From assembly GCF_005889735.1 (NCBI RefSeq), contig NZ_VCKY01000037.1:1-58134 (forward strand): a stretch of DNA of 58,134 nt, written 5' to 3'. Below the pieces are notes generated by a model. It was not told where the DNA came from, did no database searches, and worked only from the letters and a program-made list of their open reading frames with translations. Shown in pieces: positions 23,797-32,012 of this stretch. A program made the translations under genes and the position numbers. Each line of letters starts with the position of its first letter. Position 1 is the first letter of the stretch. This DNA comes from Nonomuraea turkmeniaca (GTDB lineage: Bacteria > Actinomycetota > Actinomycetes > Streptosporangiales > Streptosporangiaceae).

Positions 23797-25242
23797 TCAG
23801 TCGAAGCCGTTGGGGCAGAGGAACGTTTTGATGCCGTCTGGCGCGCTCGCGAGGAGCGTCGGCTGGTTCTCCCGCGAGCAGAAGTAACTGCCGATCTCAC
23901 CGTCGACGAATCGGGTCGCGTTACGCTTCGCGATCAGGTCGATTCCGCCGGTGCTTGGGGAGTCCAGCTCGGCCGCGACCCAGTTGCCCACGCATAGCTT
24001 GCGCGCGACCACAGCGTCGTCCGGCAGGCTGCCGCCGTTCCGCGCGGCGGCCTGCCGGAGTATGGAGTCGTTGGATGCGCACGGCACGCCGGTGGCCGAG
24101 CGGCGGGCGCTCGGGCGGGCGCTCGGCCTCTCCCTCGTGGTGGGCGTCTCCTCCGCCGTCTTGGTCGCGCTGGGCGTCTCCTCGGAGGTCTCGCCCGCTG
24201 TCGCCGCCTCATCCGGGTCCACGCTCGTGTCCGGCTCCATGCTCTCCGCGAGCGTGGACGCGGGAGGGCCGCTCGGGCTCTGAAGTGCTTGCGGCGTTTT
24301 CCCCCAGTTCACCGCGAACACCACGCCGACGGCCACCACCGCCGCCATGACGGCCGCGGCCGGAACCAGCGGCACTACCAGTCGCTTGTCGGGCGTCGGC
24401 ACCTGCATGGGGGCCGTGCCCGCCCTGAGCGCGGTGACGCGGGCAAACAACTCCTGCGCGGCGGGCCGGGCCGTCCGATCCTTGGCGAGCGCGCTTCGTA
24501 CGAGGTCGCGGACCTGGGCGGGCACCCCGGACAGGTCGGGGTCGACGCTCATGACGCGGTAGGCGAGGACGTCGGGGGCACCGATGCCGAACGGCGGGCG
24601 CCCCGTCGTGGCGTACACCATCAGCGCGCCCCAGGCGAAGACGTCGGCGGCTGCGTCCGCCTGGTCGCCCCGGTACTGCTCGGGACTGATCCAGCCGGGC
24701 GTCCCGATCAACGCGCCGGTGCCCGTGAGCCCGCTCTCGTCGAGGGCCCGGGCGATGCCGAAGTCCAGTACCTTCGCGCCGGAGGTGGAGAGGATCACAT
24801 TCCCGGGCTTGAGGTCGCGGTGCACGATGCCGGCCCGGTGGATGTCGGTGAGTGCCTCGGCGATGTCCACGCCGAACGAGAGCAGCTCATGCGGCCGCAG
24901 CGGCGCGTTGCCCTGCACGTATGCGCTGAGCGTCGGGCCGGGGACGTACTCGGTTGCCAGCCAGGGAGGAATCGCGGTGGTGTCGGAGGCCAGCACCGAG
25001 ACCGTGCAACGTCCACGCACCCGGGACAGGAGATCGACCTCGCGGACGAAGCGGGCGCGGAAGTGCGGGTCGGCTGCTAACCCCGGATGGATCTCCTTGA
25101 CCGCGACCCGTGTGCCGTCGGCCGCGATTCCCGCATAGACCACCCCCATGCCGCCAGCCCCCATCCGGCCCACGATCCGGTAGGGACCGATCGTCTCGCG
25201 CTCGTCCATCACCAGAGGGCCGAAGTCGCCGGGGTCACTCAT
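23797..25242 (-). CDS. Membrane Ser/Thr protein kinase with Cys-containing extracellular domain
   Basis: A 481-residue PknB-like kinase. Motifs are the glycine loop RMGAGGMGVVYAG, VAVKEIH, HRDLKPGNVIL (a canonical RD kinase), VLDFGIARALDESG, then TGTGALIGTPGWISPEQY with Thr residues in the activation segment, and DVFAWGALMVYATTG. A membrane helix near residue 290 (VPLVPAAAVMAAVVAVGVVF) is followed by a long acidic Ser/Thr/Pro linker. A roughly 95-residue outer domain follows (CASNDSILRQAAARNG to CPNGFD) with four Cys, suggesting disulfides. The start at 25242 (MSDPGD) has GGGAG upstream; an in-frame ATG at 25266 lacks one. No obvious operon partner. Confidence 0.92.
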   Translation of the reverse strand: MSDPGDFGPLVMDERETIGPYRIVGRMGAGGMGVVYAGIAADGTRVAVKEIHPGLAADPHFRARFVREVDLLSRVRGRCTVSVLASDTTAIPPWLATEYVPGPTLSAYVQGNAPLRPHELLSFGVDIAEALTDIHRAGIVHRDLKPGNVILSTSGAKVLDFGIARALDESGLTGTGALIGTPGWISPEQYRGDQADAAADVFAWGALMVYATTGRPPFGIGAPDVLAYRVMSVDPDLSGVPAQVRDLVRSALAKDRTARPAAQELFARVTALRAGTAPMQVPTPDKRLVVPLVPAAAVMAAVVAVGVVFAVNWGKTPQALQSPSGPPASTLAESMEPDTSVDPDEAATAGETSEETPSATKTAEETPTTRERPSARPSARRSATGVPCASNDSILRQAAARNGGSLPDDAVVARKLCVGNWVAAELDSPSTGGIDLIAKRNATRFVDGEIGSYFCSRENQPTLLASAPDGIKTFLCPNGFD

Positions 25243-25387
25243 CGGGGCTCCCGATCGCCGGATCATCGCAACAGCAACGATCTTATGACCGGCACTTCAC
25301 TGCGCTCGCCCTCGAGACACCGGACGACCTTCTCGCCATCAATGCCCGGTCCATCAAGAGCTTCCGAGGAGCCTGGCCGCTCGCGGG

Positions 25388-25615
25388 TCATGAGGCGTCC
25401 ACACGGGCCTCGCCGTATGGCACCAGCCTGACCGGACCCACGAGGCGGCAGGGCTGGCGGGTGTCCTCGTTGAGCTGTAACCGCTCGCCGGCCACGCCGC
25501 CGAACACCATCGCACCCAGCCGCCCGCAGCCGGCCGGCAGCGCCCAACCCGGTCGCCGGCATGCCCCATCGTGGGTAGCCGTCGTGACCACCGACACTCC
25601 TGTTCCGGAACACAT
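25388..25615 (-). CDS. Hypothetical short protein or remnant
   Basis: A 75-codon reverse-strand frame starting CSGTGVSVVTTATHDGAC and ending QPCRLVGPVRLVPYGEARVD. The end faintly recalls exported DUF4232-type domains (Leu-x-Leu-x-x-x-x-x-x-Pro-Cys-x-Leu), and the frame continues upstream through a hydrophobic stretch ALIALAVSA, but no start codon was found there. It could be the damaged remainder of a small secreted protein. Confidence 0.2.
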   Translation of the reverse strand: MCSGTGVSVVTTATHDGACRRPGWALPAGCGRLGAMVFGGVAGERLQLNEDTRQPCRLVGPVRLVPYGEARVDAS

Positions 25616-25699
25616 GGCGGAAACCGCGAGCGCGATGAGAGCGGAATCGCAGGGGCGCTCAAATGCGCTCGACCTGCCGATACGTCGAAGTGCGCAATG

Positions 25700-25859
25700 T
25701 TTCAGGGACGTAACGCCTCACGAGTAGGACGTATATCTACGCGAACAAGTCGTCTTCTGTCCATACCTTTCGTAAGCACCTGACTGGCTAGTCGGGACAT
25801 CGGAGGTCTGCTAGGTTGCGATCTGCAAACGATCTCCCGCCCGAGAGGAGAGCCGAGAC
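25700..25859 (+). promoter_or_regulatory. Promoter region of the fucose-type operon
   Basis: AT-richer leader before the aldo/keto reductase, with an interrupted palindrome TTGC-GATCT-GCAA at 25816-25828 that could bind a dimeric regulator, and a clear ribosome site GAGAGGAGAG ahead of the GTG at 25860. No -10/-35 pair was assigned with confidence. Confidence 0.35.
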
Positions 25860-26741
25860 GTGAGGCTCGGTCGCAGCGGCGTCAGCGTTTCCAGGATCGG
25901 CCTCGGCACCGCTCCTCTGGCGGGGTTGTACACGCCGGTCGGAGACGAGCAGGCCGCGGCCACGCTGGAGGCCGCTTGGGAGGGTGGCGTCCGGTACTTC
26001 GACACCGCCCCTCGCTACGGTGACGGGCTGGGCGAGCGCAGGCTGGGCCGGTTTCTCGCGGGTGTGGACAGGTCTCAGGTGACGGTGTCCACGAAGGTCG
26101 GCGCGCTCCTCGACCCCGGGAGGCGGGACTACACCGTGGAGGGCGTCTACGCCTCTCTCTCCGGCAGCCTGGAGCGCACCGGGCTCGACGCGTTCGACAT
26201 CCTTCTCATCCACGACCCCGACGATCACTGGGAGCCGGCCGTGCGGTACGCGTACCCGGCGCTGGACCGGCTGCGCGAGCAGGGCGGGGTGCGGGCCATC
26301 GGGGTGGGCATGAACCAGGCCGGGATGTTGGCCAGGTTCGTGCGGGAGACCGACGTGGACTGCGTGATGGTGGCGGGCCGCTACACCCTGCTGGACCGTG
26401 CGGCGGGCAAGGAGTTGCTGCCGCTGTGCGCCGAGCGGGGCACCGGGGTGCTGGTGGCGGGCGTGTTCAACGGCGGGGTCCTGGCCGACCCCGGGCCCGG
26501 CGCCCGCTACGACTACGCGCCTGCCGCCGAGCCGGTGCTGGAGCGGGCGCGCGAGCTGGCCGAGCGCTGCGCCGCGTACGACGTGCCGCTCGCGGCGGCC
26601 GCCCTGCAGTTCCCGCTCCGGCACGCGGCGGTGACCGGCGTCGTGGTCGGCGCCCGCAGCCTCGAGGAGGTGGCCGAGGACCTGTCCCTGGCCGCCACCC
26701 CCATCCCTGACGACCTCTGGACCGAGCTGGAGCTCGACTGA
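25860..26741 (+). CDS. Aldo/keto reductase, L-fucose dehydrogenase-like
   Basis: A 293-residue AKR enzyme oxidising a sugar with NAD(P). The AKR tetrad is visible: Asp and Tyr in YFDTAPRYGDGLGERRLG, Lys in QVTVSTKVGALL and His in DILLIHDPDDHWE. The C-terminal cofactor segment is VTGVVVGARSLEEVAED. The family of D-threo-aldose/L-fucose 1-dehydrogenases has this FDTAPxYGxGxxE arrangement. The next gene, 3 bases downstream, encodes a lactonase-type amidohydrolase. The pair would therefore turn L-fucose or a related sugar into the aldonate via the lactone. The GTG start is set by GAGAGGAGAG. Confidence 0.87.
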   Translation: MRLGRSGVSVSRIGLGTAPLAGLYTPVGDEQAAATLEAAWEGGVRYFDTAPRYGDGLGERRLGRFLAGVDRSQVTVSTKVGALLDPGRRDYTVEGVYASLSGSLERTGLDAFDILLIHDPDDHWEPAVRYAYPALDRLREQGGVRAIGVGMNQAGMLARFVRETDVDCVMVAGRYTLLDRAAGKELLPLCAERGTGVLVAGVFNGGVLADPGPGARYDYAPAAEPVLERARELAERCAAYDVPLAAAALQFPLRHAAVTGVVVGARSLEEVAEDLSLAATPIPDDLWTELELD

Positions 26742-26744
26742 GCC

Positions 26745-27575
26745 ATGGACCGTATCGACGCACATCATCACGTCTGGGACCTCTCCGTCCGCCCGCAAAC
26801 CTGGCTGGACCCGGAGCCGATGGCGCCCGTCCGGCGCACGTTCACGCTCGACGACCTGGCTGCCCCCGCGGCCGCGGCCGGGGTGACCCGCACCGTGCTC
26901 GTCCAGGTGCTGCCCGACCTGGACGAGACCCGTGAGTTCCTGGCCCTCGCGGCCGCGTCCGACCTCGTCGCGGGCGTGGTCGGCTGGATCGACCTCAAGG
27001 CGCCCGACGCCGCGGACACGCTGGCCGCCCTGCCCGGCGGCCTGGTGGGCGTGCGCCACGGCGTGCAGTCCGAGGCCGACCCCGAGTGGCTCAACCGGCC
27101 CGACGTGCGGCGCGGGCTCGCCGCGGTGCAGGCCGCCGGGCTGGCCTACGACCTGCTGACGCTCCCGCACCAGCTGCCGGCCGCCATCGACACGGTGCGG
27201 GCCATGCCGGGGCTGACGTTCGTGCTCGACCACCTGTCCAAGCCGCCGATCGCGGCCGGCGAGCTGGAGCCGTGGCGCAGCCGGATCATGGAGCTGGCCG
27301 CGCACCCGAATGTCTACTGCAAGCTCTCCGGCATGGTCACCGAGGCCGACTGGACGGCGTGGCGGGTGTCCGATCTGCGGCCGTACGCGGAGGTCGTGCT
27401 GGAGGCGTTCGGGCCCGATCGGGTGATGTTCGGCTCCGACTGGCCGGTGTGCCTGCTCGCGGCCGAATACCGGCGGGTGGCGCAGGCCGCGGACGAGTTG
27501 TGCGCGGGCCTGTCGGAGGGTGAGCGCGCCGAGGTCTTCGCCGGCACCGCCCGGCGCGCGTACGGGCTGCATTAG
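26745..27575 (+). CDS. Amidohydrolase, L-fuconolactonase-like
   Basis: A 276-residue metal-dependent hydrolase of the COG3618 type. N-terminal metal motif DAHHHVWDLS; core motifs VLVQVLPDLDETREFLALA, VGVRHGVQSEADPEWL, FVLDHLSKPPI, YCKLSGMVTEADW and RVMFGSDWPVCLL (metal Asp). Family members open L-fucono-, rhamnono- or galactono-lactones. Directly behind the aldo/keto reductase, it fits as step two of an oxidative sugar route. Dehydratase and aldolase for the later steps are not in the window. The stop TAG overlaps the end of a remnant frame on the other strand. Confidence 0.87.
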   Translation: MDRIDAHHHVWDLSVRPQTWLDPEPMAPVRRTFTLDDLAAPAAAAGVTRTVLVQVLPDLDETREFLALAAASDLVAGVVGWIDLKAPDAADTLAALPGGLVGVRHGVQSEADPEWLNRPDVRRGLAAVQAAGLAYDLLTLPHQLPAAIDTVRAMPGLTFVLDHLSKPPIAAGELEPWRSRIMELAAHPNVYCKLSGMVTEADWTAWRVSDLRPYAEVVLEAFGPDRVMFGSDWPVCLLAAEYRRVAQAADELCAGLSEGERAEVFAGTARRAYGLH

Positions 27576-27800
27576 GAGACGCGGAAGGCCGTGGGGTACA
27601 CCCGCGACTGCAGCGGGCCCAGCCAGATCCTCCTGCTTCTCCTCACCGGGCGTCCCGCTGCCGTAGTGGACGCCCTGCACGGTTCGGGAGTGGCCGCACT
27701 CAAAGTCTGACCCGCCGAGCCGGGCATGGGTCCGCTGCGGATCGAGGACCTCCGTGAATCGGCCGGGAGGCAGGAACGGCGTGGATTCTAGGCGTCTACA
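27572..27800 (-). other. Possible decayed gene end
   Basis: Reverse-strand frames carry protein-like but frame-broken stretches: PFLPPGRFTEVLDPQRTHAR and SDFECGHSRTVQGVHYG in one frame, then IWLGPLQSRVYPTAFRVS followed by a stop (27572-27574) in another. It looks like the end of a gene with one frameshift. No family was recognised. Confidence 0.3.
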
Positions 27801-28127
27801 CAATGATGTAGATCACTCCGCGCATTCGTCAATTATTGTCCGGGTTTTGTGACACAGCACCCGTGGAGGCGGCGTTAGAACACCCTAAATGACCGGCATA
27901 GCCGCAGGTCAAGGCCCAAAATTAGGGGCGCTTGGTGACCTGTCACGATCTTTTGTGAGTGACCTGACTGTTATATTCAGTCGTTTCTGACCGTTATATT
28001 TTTACATATATTCTCCGCTTGATCGCCATCTCCCGGTCAGCGAGATTTCCGGATCCGGGGTGGCTTTACGTTGCGGGGCGTCCTCATGGCAGGAGGCGTC
28101 GCCCCGGGGCAGCGCGAACGGAGAGTA
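27801..28127 (+). promoter_or_regulatory. AT-rich promoter region of the oligopeptide ABC operon, with direct repeat
   Basis: This interval has no gene. It contains a near-perfect 14-base direct repeat, CTGACTGTTATATT at 27964-27977 and CTGACCGTTATATT at 27987-28000, 23 bases apart (about two helical turns). An AT-rich stretch TTTTTACATATATTC (28000-28014) follows and could hold the -10 element. GAGAG precedes the ATG at 28128. Direct repeats at this spacing are typical of response-regulator or activator sites. Confidence 0.5.
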
Positions 28128-29105
28128 ATGGGCAAGTACCTGCTTCGCAGGTTGGCAATAAATGCGATCTTGGTTGTGATCGCCGCCAGTCTCGCGTACG
28201 TGCTGGCCGCCAGCACCATGAATCCGCGGGCCGCGTACCAGGCACGTCAGCCTCCCATCGCCGAGTCGGTCATCGACGCCACGCTCGACGCGTACAACCT
28301 GAACGACAAGACCCCGGTGATCGTGCGCTACGGGACCTGGGCCAAGAGCGTCATCACGGGAGACTTCGGCAAGACCTGGAACGGCGGCTCGGTCAACGAC
28401 GAGATGGGCCGCCGGATCTTCGTCAGTCTGCGGTTGCTCCTGATCGGCACGTTGGCGGGCTTCGTCATCGGGGTGGCGTTCGGCGCCTTCTCGGCGGTGC
28501 GGCAGTACAAGCTCAGCGACCGGTTAATCGGGGTCAGCTCCTTCGTGATCATGGCGCTCCCCGTCTTCCTCCTGGCCACACTGCTGGCGATGGCTACGTA
28601 CAACCTGAACGACGCACTGGGGTTCACGCTGATCGAGTACACCGGGGAGTACAACCCGAAGCTGGCGGGCTGGGACCAGTTCGTCAACCGGCTCAACCAC
28701 CTGATCCTGCCGACCATCTCCCTCAGCCTCGGCTCGATCGCCTTCTACAGCCGCATCCAGCGCAACATGATGCTCGACGTGCTCGGTCAGGACTTCGTCC
28801 GCACCGCCATGGCCAAGGGCCTGCGCCGCAGAACCGCGCTGACCAAGCACGCGCTGCGCACCGCGCTGATTCCGTCCGCCACATACTTCGCTTTCGCGTT
28901 CGGAACGATGTTCACTGGAGCCATCTTCACCGAGAAGATCTTCGCCTGGCACGGCATGGGCGCCTGGCTGGTCGACGCGATCAACGCCAACGACGTCAAC
29001 TCCGTCGCCGCGGTGACCTTCTTCACCGCCGTCTGTGTCCTGTTCGCCGCCTTCCTGTCGGACCTGCTGGTGGCGGCGCTCGATCCTCGGGTGAGGGTGA
29101 GCTGA
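28128..29105 (+). CDS. Oligopeptide/dipeptide ABC transporter permease (DppB-like)
   Basis: A 325-residue inner-membrane permease. It begins KYLLRRLAINAILVVIAASL, has a large external loop (residues about 35-95), then five further helices and the EAA-type coupling loop DVLGQDFVRTAMAKGLRRRT, with ALIPSATYFAFAFG following. This is the B-type permease of the Opp/Dpp (peptide/nickel) family. First of four genes in the order permease-permease-ATPase(fused)-binding protein. ATG 28128 was chosen because the first arginine-rich helix starts there. Confidence 0.92.
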   Translation: MGKYLLRRLAINAILVVIAASLAYVLAASTMNPRAAYQARQPPIAESVIDATLDAYNLNDKTPVIVRYGTWAKSVITGDFGKTWNGGSVNDEMGRRIFVSLRLLLIGTLAGFVIGVAFGAFSAVRQYKLSDRLIGVSSFVIMALPVFLLATLLAMATYNLNDALGFTLIEYTGEYNPKLAGWDQFVNRLNHLILPTISLSLGSIAFYSRIQRNMMLDVLGQDFVRTAMAKGLRRRTALTKHALRTALIPSATYFAFAFGTMFTGAIFTEKIFAWHGMGAWLVDAINANDVNSVAAVTFFTAVCVLFAAFLSDLLVAALDPRVRVS

Positions 29106-29106
29106 C

Positions 29107-29946
29107 ATGCGCTCGAAAGTCGTCCTCAGGCGCCTGTTCCGCAACAAGCAGGCCCGTTACGGCACCGTCGCCCTGATCCTGCTGATCCTCCTGGCGTACA
29201 TCGGCCCGTACATCGGCCCGTACGACTGGACCGACAAGGACTTCCTGGCCTTCATGTCGGCCCCCGACGGTGACCACTGGTGGGGCACCGGCGCCATCGG
29301 GCAGGACATGTACGCGGTCACGCTGCGCGGCATGCAGAAGTCGATCATCATCGGCCTGCTGGTGGCGCTCATCGCCACCGGCCTCGCCGCGGTGGTGGGC
29401 GCGTTCGCCGGATACTTCGGCGGCTGGGTGGACAAGGTCCTCATGTGGGGCGTGGATCTGCTGCTCGTCCTCCCCAGCTTCCTGATCATCGCGATCATCT
29501 CGCCGAGGTTGAAAGGCGGCACCTGGCTCTGGTTCGTGGTGCTGCTCGCCGCGTTCACCTGGATGATCACCTCCAGGGTGGTCCGCAGTATGACGCTCTC
29601 GCTCCGCGAACGGGAGTACGTCCTGGCCGCGGTCTACATGGGCATCCCGCGCTGGAAGATCATCTTCCGGCACGTCGTTCCCAACCTGTCCTCCTTGCTG
29701 ATCATCGACGCGACGCTCAACGTCAGCGGCGCGATCATCGGCGAGGCGGCGCTGTCCTTCTTCGGCTTCGGCATCCAGCCGCCCGACGTCTCGCTCGGCA
29801 CGCTCATCGCGGAGGGCTCGCGCAACGCCACCGGCTACCCCTGGCTGTTCGCCTTCCCGGCAGGGCTGCTCGTCCTGCTGGTCCTGAGTATCAACCTGAT
29901 CGGCGACGGCCTGCGTGACGCACTCGACCCGGGGAGCAACTCGTGA
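29107..29946 (+). CDS. Oligopeptide/dipeptide ABC transporter permease (DppC-like)
   Basis: A 279-residue C-type permease: VVLRRLFRNKQARYGTVALI with the first helix, WGTGAIGQDMYAVTLRGMQK (family motif GTDxxGRDxxSR, diverged), helices around residues 80-160, and the coupling loop SLREREYVLAAVYMGIPRWK with IIFRHVVPN. The last segment, FFGFGIQPPDVSLGTLIAEG, is the family's conserved C-terminal loop. It starts 1 base after the previous stop and overlaps the ATPase gene by 4 bases. Confidence 0.93.
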   Translation: MRSKVVLRRLFRNKQARYGTVALILLILLAYIGPYIGPYDWTDKDFLAFMSAPDGDHWWGTGAIGQDMYAVTLRGMQKSIIIGLLVALIATGLAAVVGAFAGYFGGWVDKVLMWGVDLLLVLPSFLIIAIISPRLKGGTWLWFVVLLAAFTWMITSRVVRSMTLSLREREYVLAAVYMGIPRWKIIFRHVVPNLSSLLIIDATLNVSGAIIGEAALSFFGFGIQPPDVSLGTLIAEGSRNATGYPWLFAFPAGLLVLLVLSINLIGDGLRDALDPGSNS

Positions 29947-32012
29947 GCATCTTGGAGGTCACCGACCTCACCGTCACCTTCCCCGGCGGCATCCAGGCGG
30001 TGCGCGGGGTGTCGTACGAGGTCGAGCGCGGCGAGGTGCTCGGCATCGTCGGTGAGTCCGGCTCCGGCAAGTCCGTCACCTCGCTCGCCATCATGGGCCT
30101 GCTGCCGAGGAACGCCGTCGTCAGCGGCTCGGTCAAGCTGCACGGCCGCGAGCTGCTCGGCATGGACGAAGACGAGCTGATCAAGGTGCGCGGCAAGGCG
30201 ATCAGCATGATCTTCCAGGATCCGCTGTCGGCGTTCACGCCCGTCTACACCATCGGGGACCAGGTCGCCGAGGCGGTGCGCGTGCACCAGAAGATGGCCA
30301 AGGACAAGGCCGCCAAGCGTGCCGTGGAGCTGCTCGACCTCGTCGGCATCCCGAATCCGCACCTGCGGGCCAAGGCGTTCCCGCACGAGTTCTCCGGCGG
30401 CATGCGCCAGCGCGCGATGATCGCCATGGCCATCGCCAACGACCCCGACCTGCTGATCTGCGACGAGCCCACCACCGCGCTCGACGTGACCATCCAGGCA
30501 CAGGTCCTGGAGGTGCTCAAGACCGCGCAGCAGGAGACGGGCGCCGGCATCGTGATGATCACCCATGACCTGGGCGTCATCGCGGGCATGGCCGACCGGG
30601 TGCTCGTCATGTACGCGGGCCGGCCGGTCGAGCAGGGGTCCGTGGACGACATCTACTACCGGCCGCGCATGCCGTACACGATGGGCCTGCTCGCCTCGAT
30701 CCCCAGGGTCGACGGTGAGGAGGGGCCGCTGGTGCCCATCGAGGGCAACCCGCCGTCGCCGTCGGCGCTGCCGCCAGGTTGCCCGTTCGCGCCGCGCTGC
30801 CCGATGAAGGTGGACATGTGCGACGACGAGGAGCCGCCGCTCACGCCGTTCGCCGGCGGGCGGCAGGTCGCCTGCATCCGCTCGCACGAGATCGAGCACA
30901 AGGGCCTGACCGGGGCCGACGTGTTCCCCGTGCCGGTCATCCCGCCGAGCGACGTGGTCCGGGTGCCGCGCGCCGAGCGCTCGACGGTGCTGCAGCTCGA
31001 CGGCATGATCCGGCACTACCCGCTGATGAAGGGCGCGGTCTTCAAGCGCCGCGTCGGCACCGTGTACGCGGTAGACGGCATCAGCTTCGACGTCGCGGAA
31101 GGCGAGACGCTGGCCCTGGTCGGCGAGTCCGGCTGCGGCAAGACCACCACGCTGCAGCAGATCATGCAGCTGGAGCCGCCGCAGGGCGGCCGGGTCGTCG
31201 TGCTCGGCAAGGACAGCGCCAAGCTCGACAAGGACGCGCGCAAGGCGCTCCGCCGCGACCTGCAGATCGTCTTCCAGGACCCCATGGCCGCGCTCGACCC
31301 GCGCATGCCGGTGAGCGACATCATCGCCGAGCCGCTGCGCGCGCACGGCAGGAAGGACGTGCGGGCCCGGGTCGCCGAGCTGCTGGAGCTGGTCGGGCTC
31401 TCGCCCGAGCACGCCGAGCGTTACCCGCAGCAGTTCTCCGGCGGGCAGCGCCAGCGCATCGGCATCGCCCGCGCGCTCGCACTGGAGCCGAAGCTGCTCG
31501 TCCTGGACGAGCCGGTGTCGGCACTCGACGTCTCCATCCAGGCGGGTGTCATCAACCTGCTGGAGGAGCTGAAGAACACGCTGGGGTTGTCGTACCTGTT
31601 CGTGGCCCACGACCTGGCCGTCGTCAGGCACCTGGCCGATCGCGTGGCCGTGATGTACCTCGGCAGGATCGCCGAGATCGGCACGGTCGAGAACGTGTAC
31701 GACCATCCAGCGCATCCCTACACGCAGGCGCTGTTGTCGGCGATCCCGCTGCCGGACCCCGAAATGGAGCGCACCCGGAAGCGGATCTTGCTCGAAGGCG
31801 ACCTGCCCAGCCCGGCCGACCCGCCATCGGGTTGCCGGTTCCGCACCCGATGCCCCAAGTTCGCCCAGCTCAGCGAGGCGGACCGGCGGATCTGTGTGGA
31901 CGAAGAGCCCTCGGTTGCTCGGCTCGCGAACGCCGTGGACCACGGCGCAGCCTGCCACTACGCGGAGGAGATCGAGGTCATCACGGCCTCGGACGATCAG
32001 GAGGAAAAGTGA
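29943..32012 (+). CDS. Fused oligopeptide ABC transporter ATPases (DppD-DppF-like)
   Basis: A 689-residue protein with two complete ATPase domains. First half: Walker [17 protein letters not shown], signature [16 protein letters not shown], Walker [17 protein letters not shown] and the family's C-terminal CPFAPRCP cluster (about residue 280). Second half (from about residue 345): [48 protein letters not shown] and a second C-terminal RFRTRCPKF motif. These clusters can bind an iron-sulfur centre in related proteins. Separate DppD and DppF subunits are usual; the fusion fixes a 1:1 heterodimer. GTG start 29943; overlaps the next gene by 4 bases. Confidence 0.95.
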   Translation: MSILEVTDLTVTFPGGIQAVRGVSYEVERGEVLGIVGESGSGKSVTSLAIMGLLPRNAVVSGSVKLHGRELLGMDEDELIKVRGKAISMIFQDPLSAFTPVYTIGDQVAEAVRVHQKMAKDKAAKRAVELLDLVGIPNPHLRAKAFPHEFSGGMRQRAMIAMAIANDPDLLICDEPTTALDVTIQAQVLEVLKTAQQETGAGIVMITHDLGVIAGMADRVLVMYAGRPVEQGSVDDIYYRPRMPYTMGLLASIPRVDGEEGPLVPIEGNPPSPSALPPGCPFAPRCPMKVDMCDDEEPPLTPFAGGRQVACIRSHEIEHKGLTGADVFPVPVIPPSDVVRVPRAERSTVLQLDGMIRHYPLMKGAVFKRRVGTVYAVDGISFDVAEGETLALVGESGCGKTTTLQQIMQLEPPQGGRVVVLGKDSAKLDKDARKALRRDLQIVFQDPMAALDPRMPVSDIIAEPLRAHGRKDVRARVAELLELVGLSPEHAERYPQQFSGGQRQRIGIARALALEPKLLVLDEPVSALDVSIQAGVINLLEELKNTLGLSYLFVAHDLAVVRHLADRVAVMYLGRIAEIGTVENVYDHPAHPYTQALLSAIPLPDPEMERTRKRILLEGDLPSPADPPSGCRFRTRCPKFAQLSEADRRICVDEEPSVARLANAVDHGAACHYAEEIEVITASDDQEEK

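Noticed and set aside
25788..27803. Reverse-strand open frame of 671 codons across the fucose genes
   Set aside because: It spans two well-supported genes on the other strand and has shadow-type composition. Only its first 70 or so codons resemble protein and were listed as a possible remnant.
29835..31958. Reverse-strand open frame of 707 codons opposite the fused ATPase
   Set aside because: The plus-strand frame has all ABC motifs; the antisense frame is His/Arg/Leu-rich without domains.
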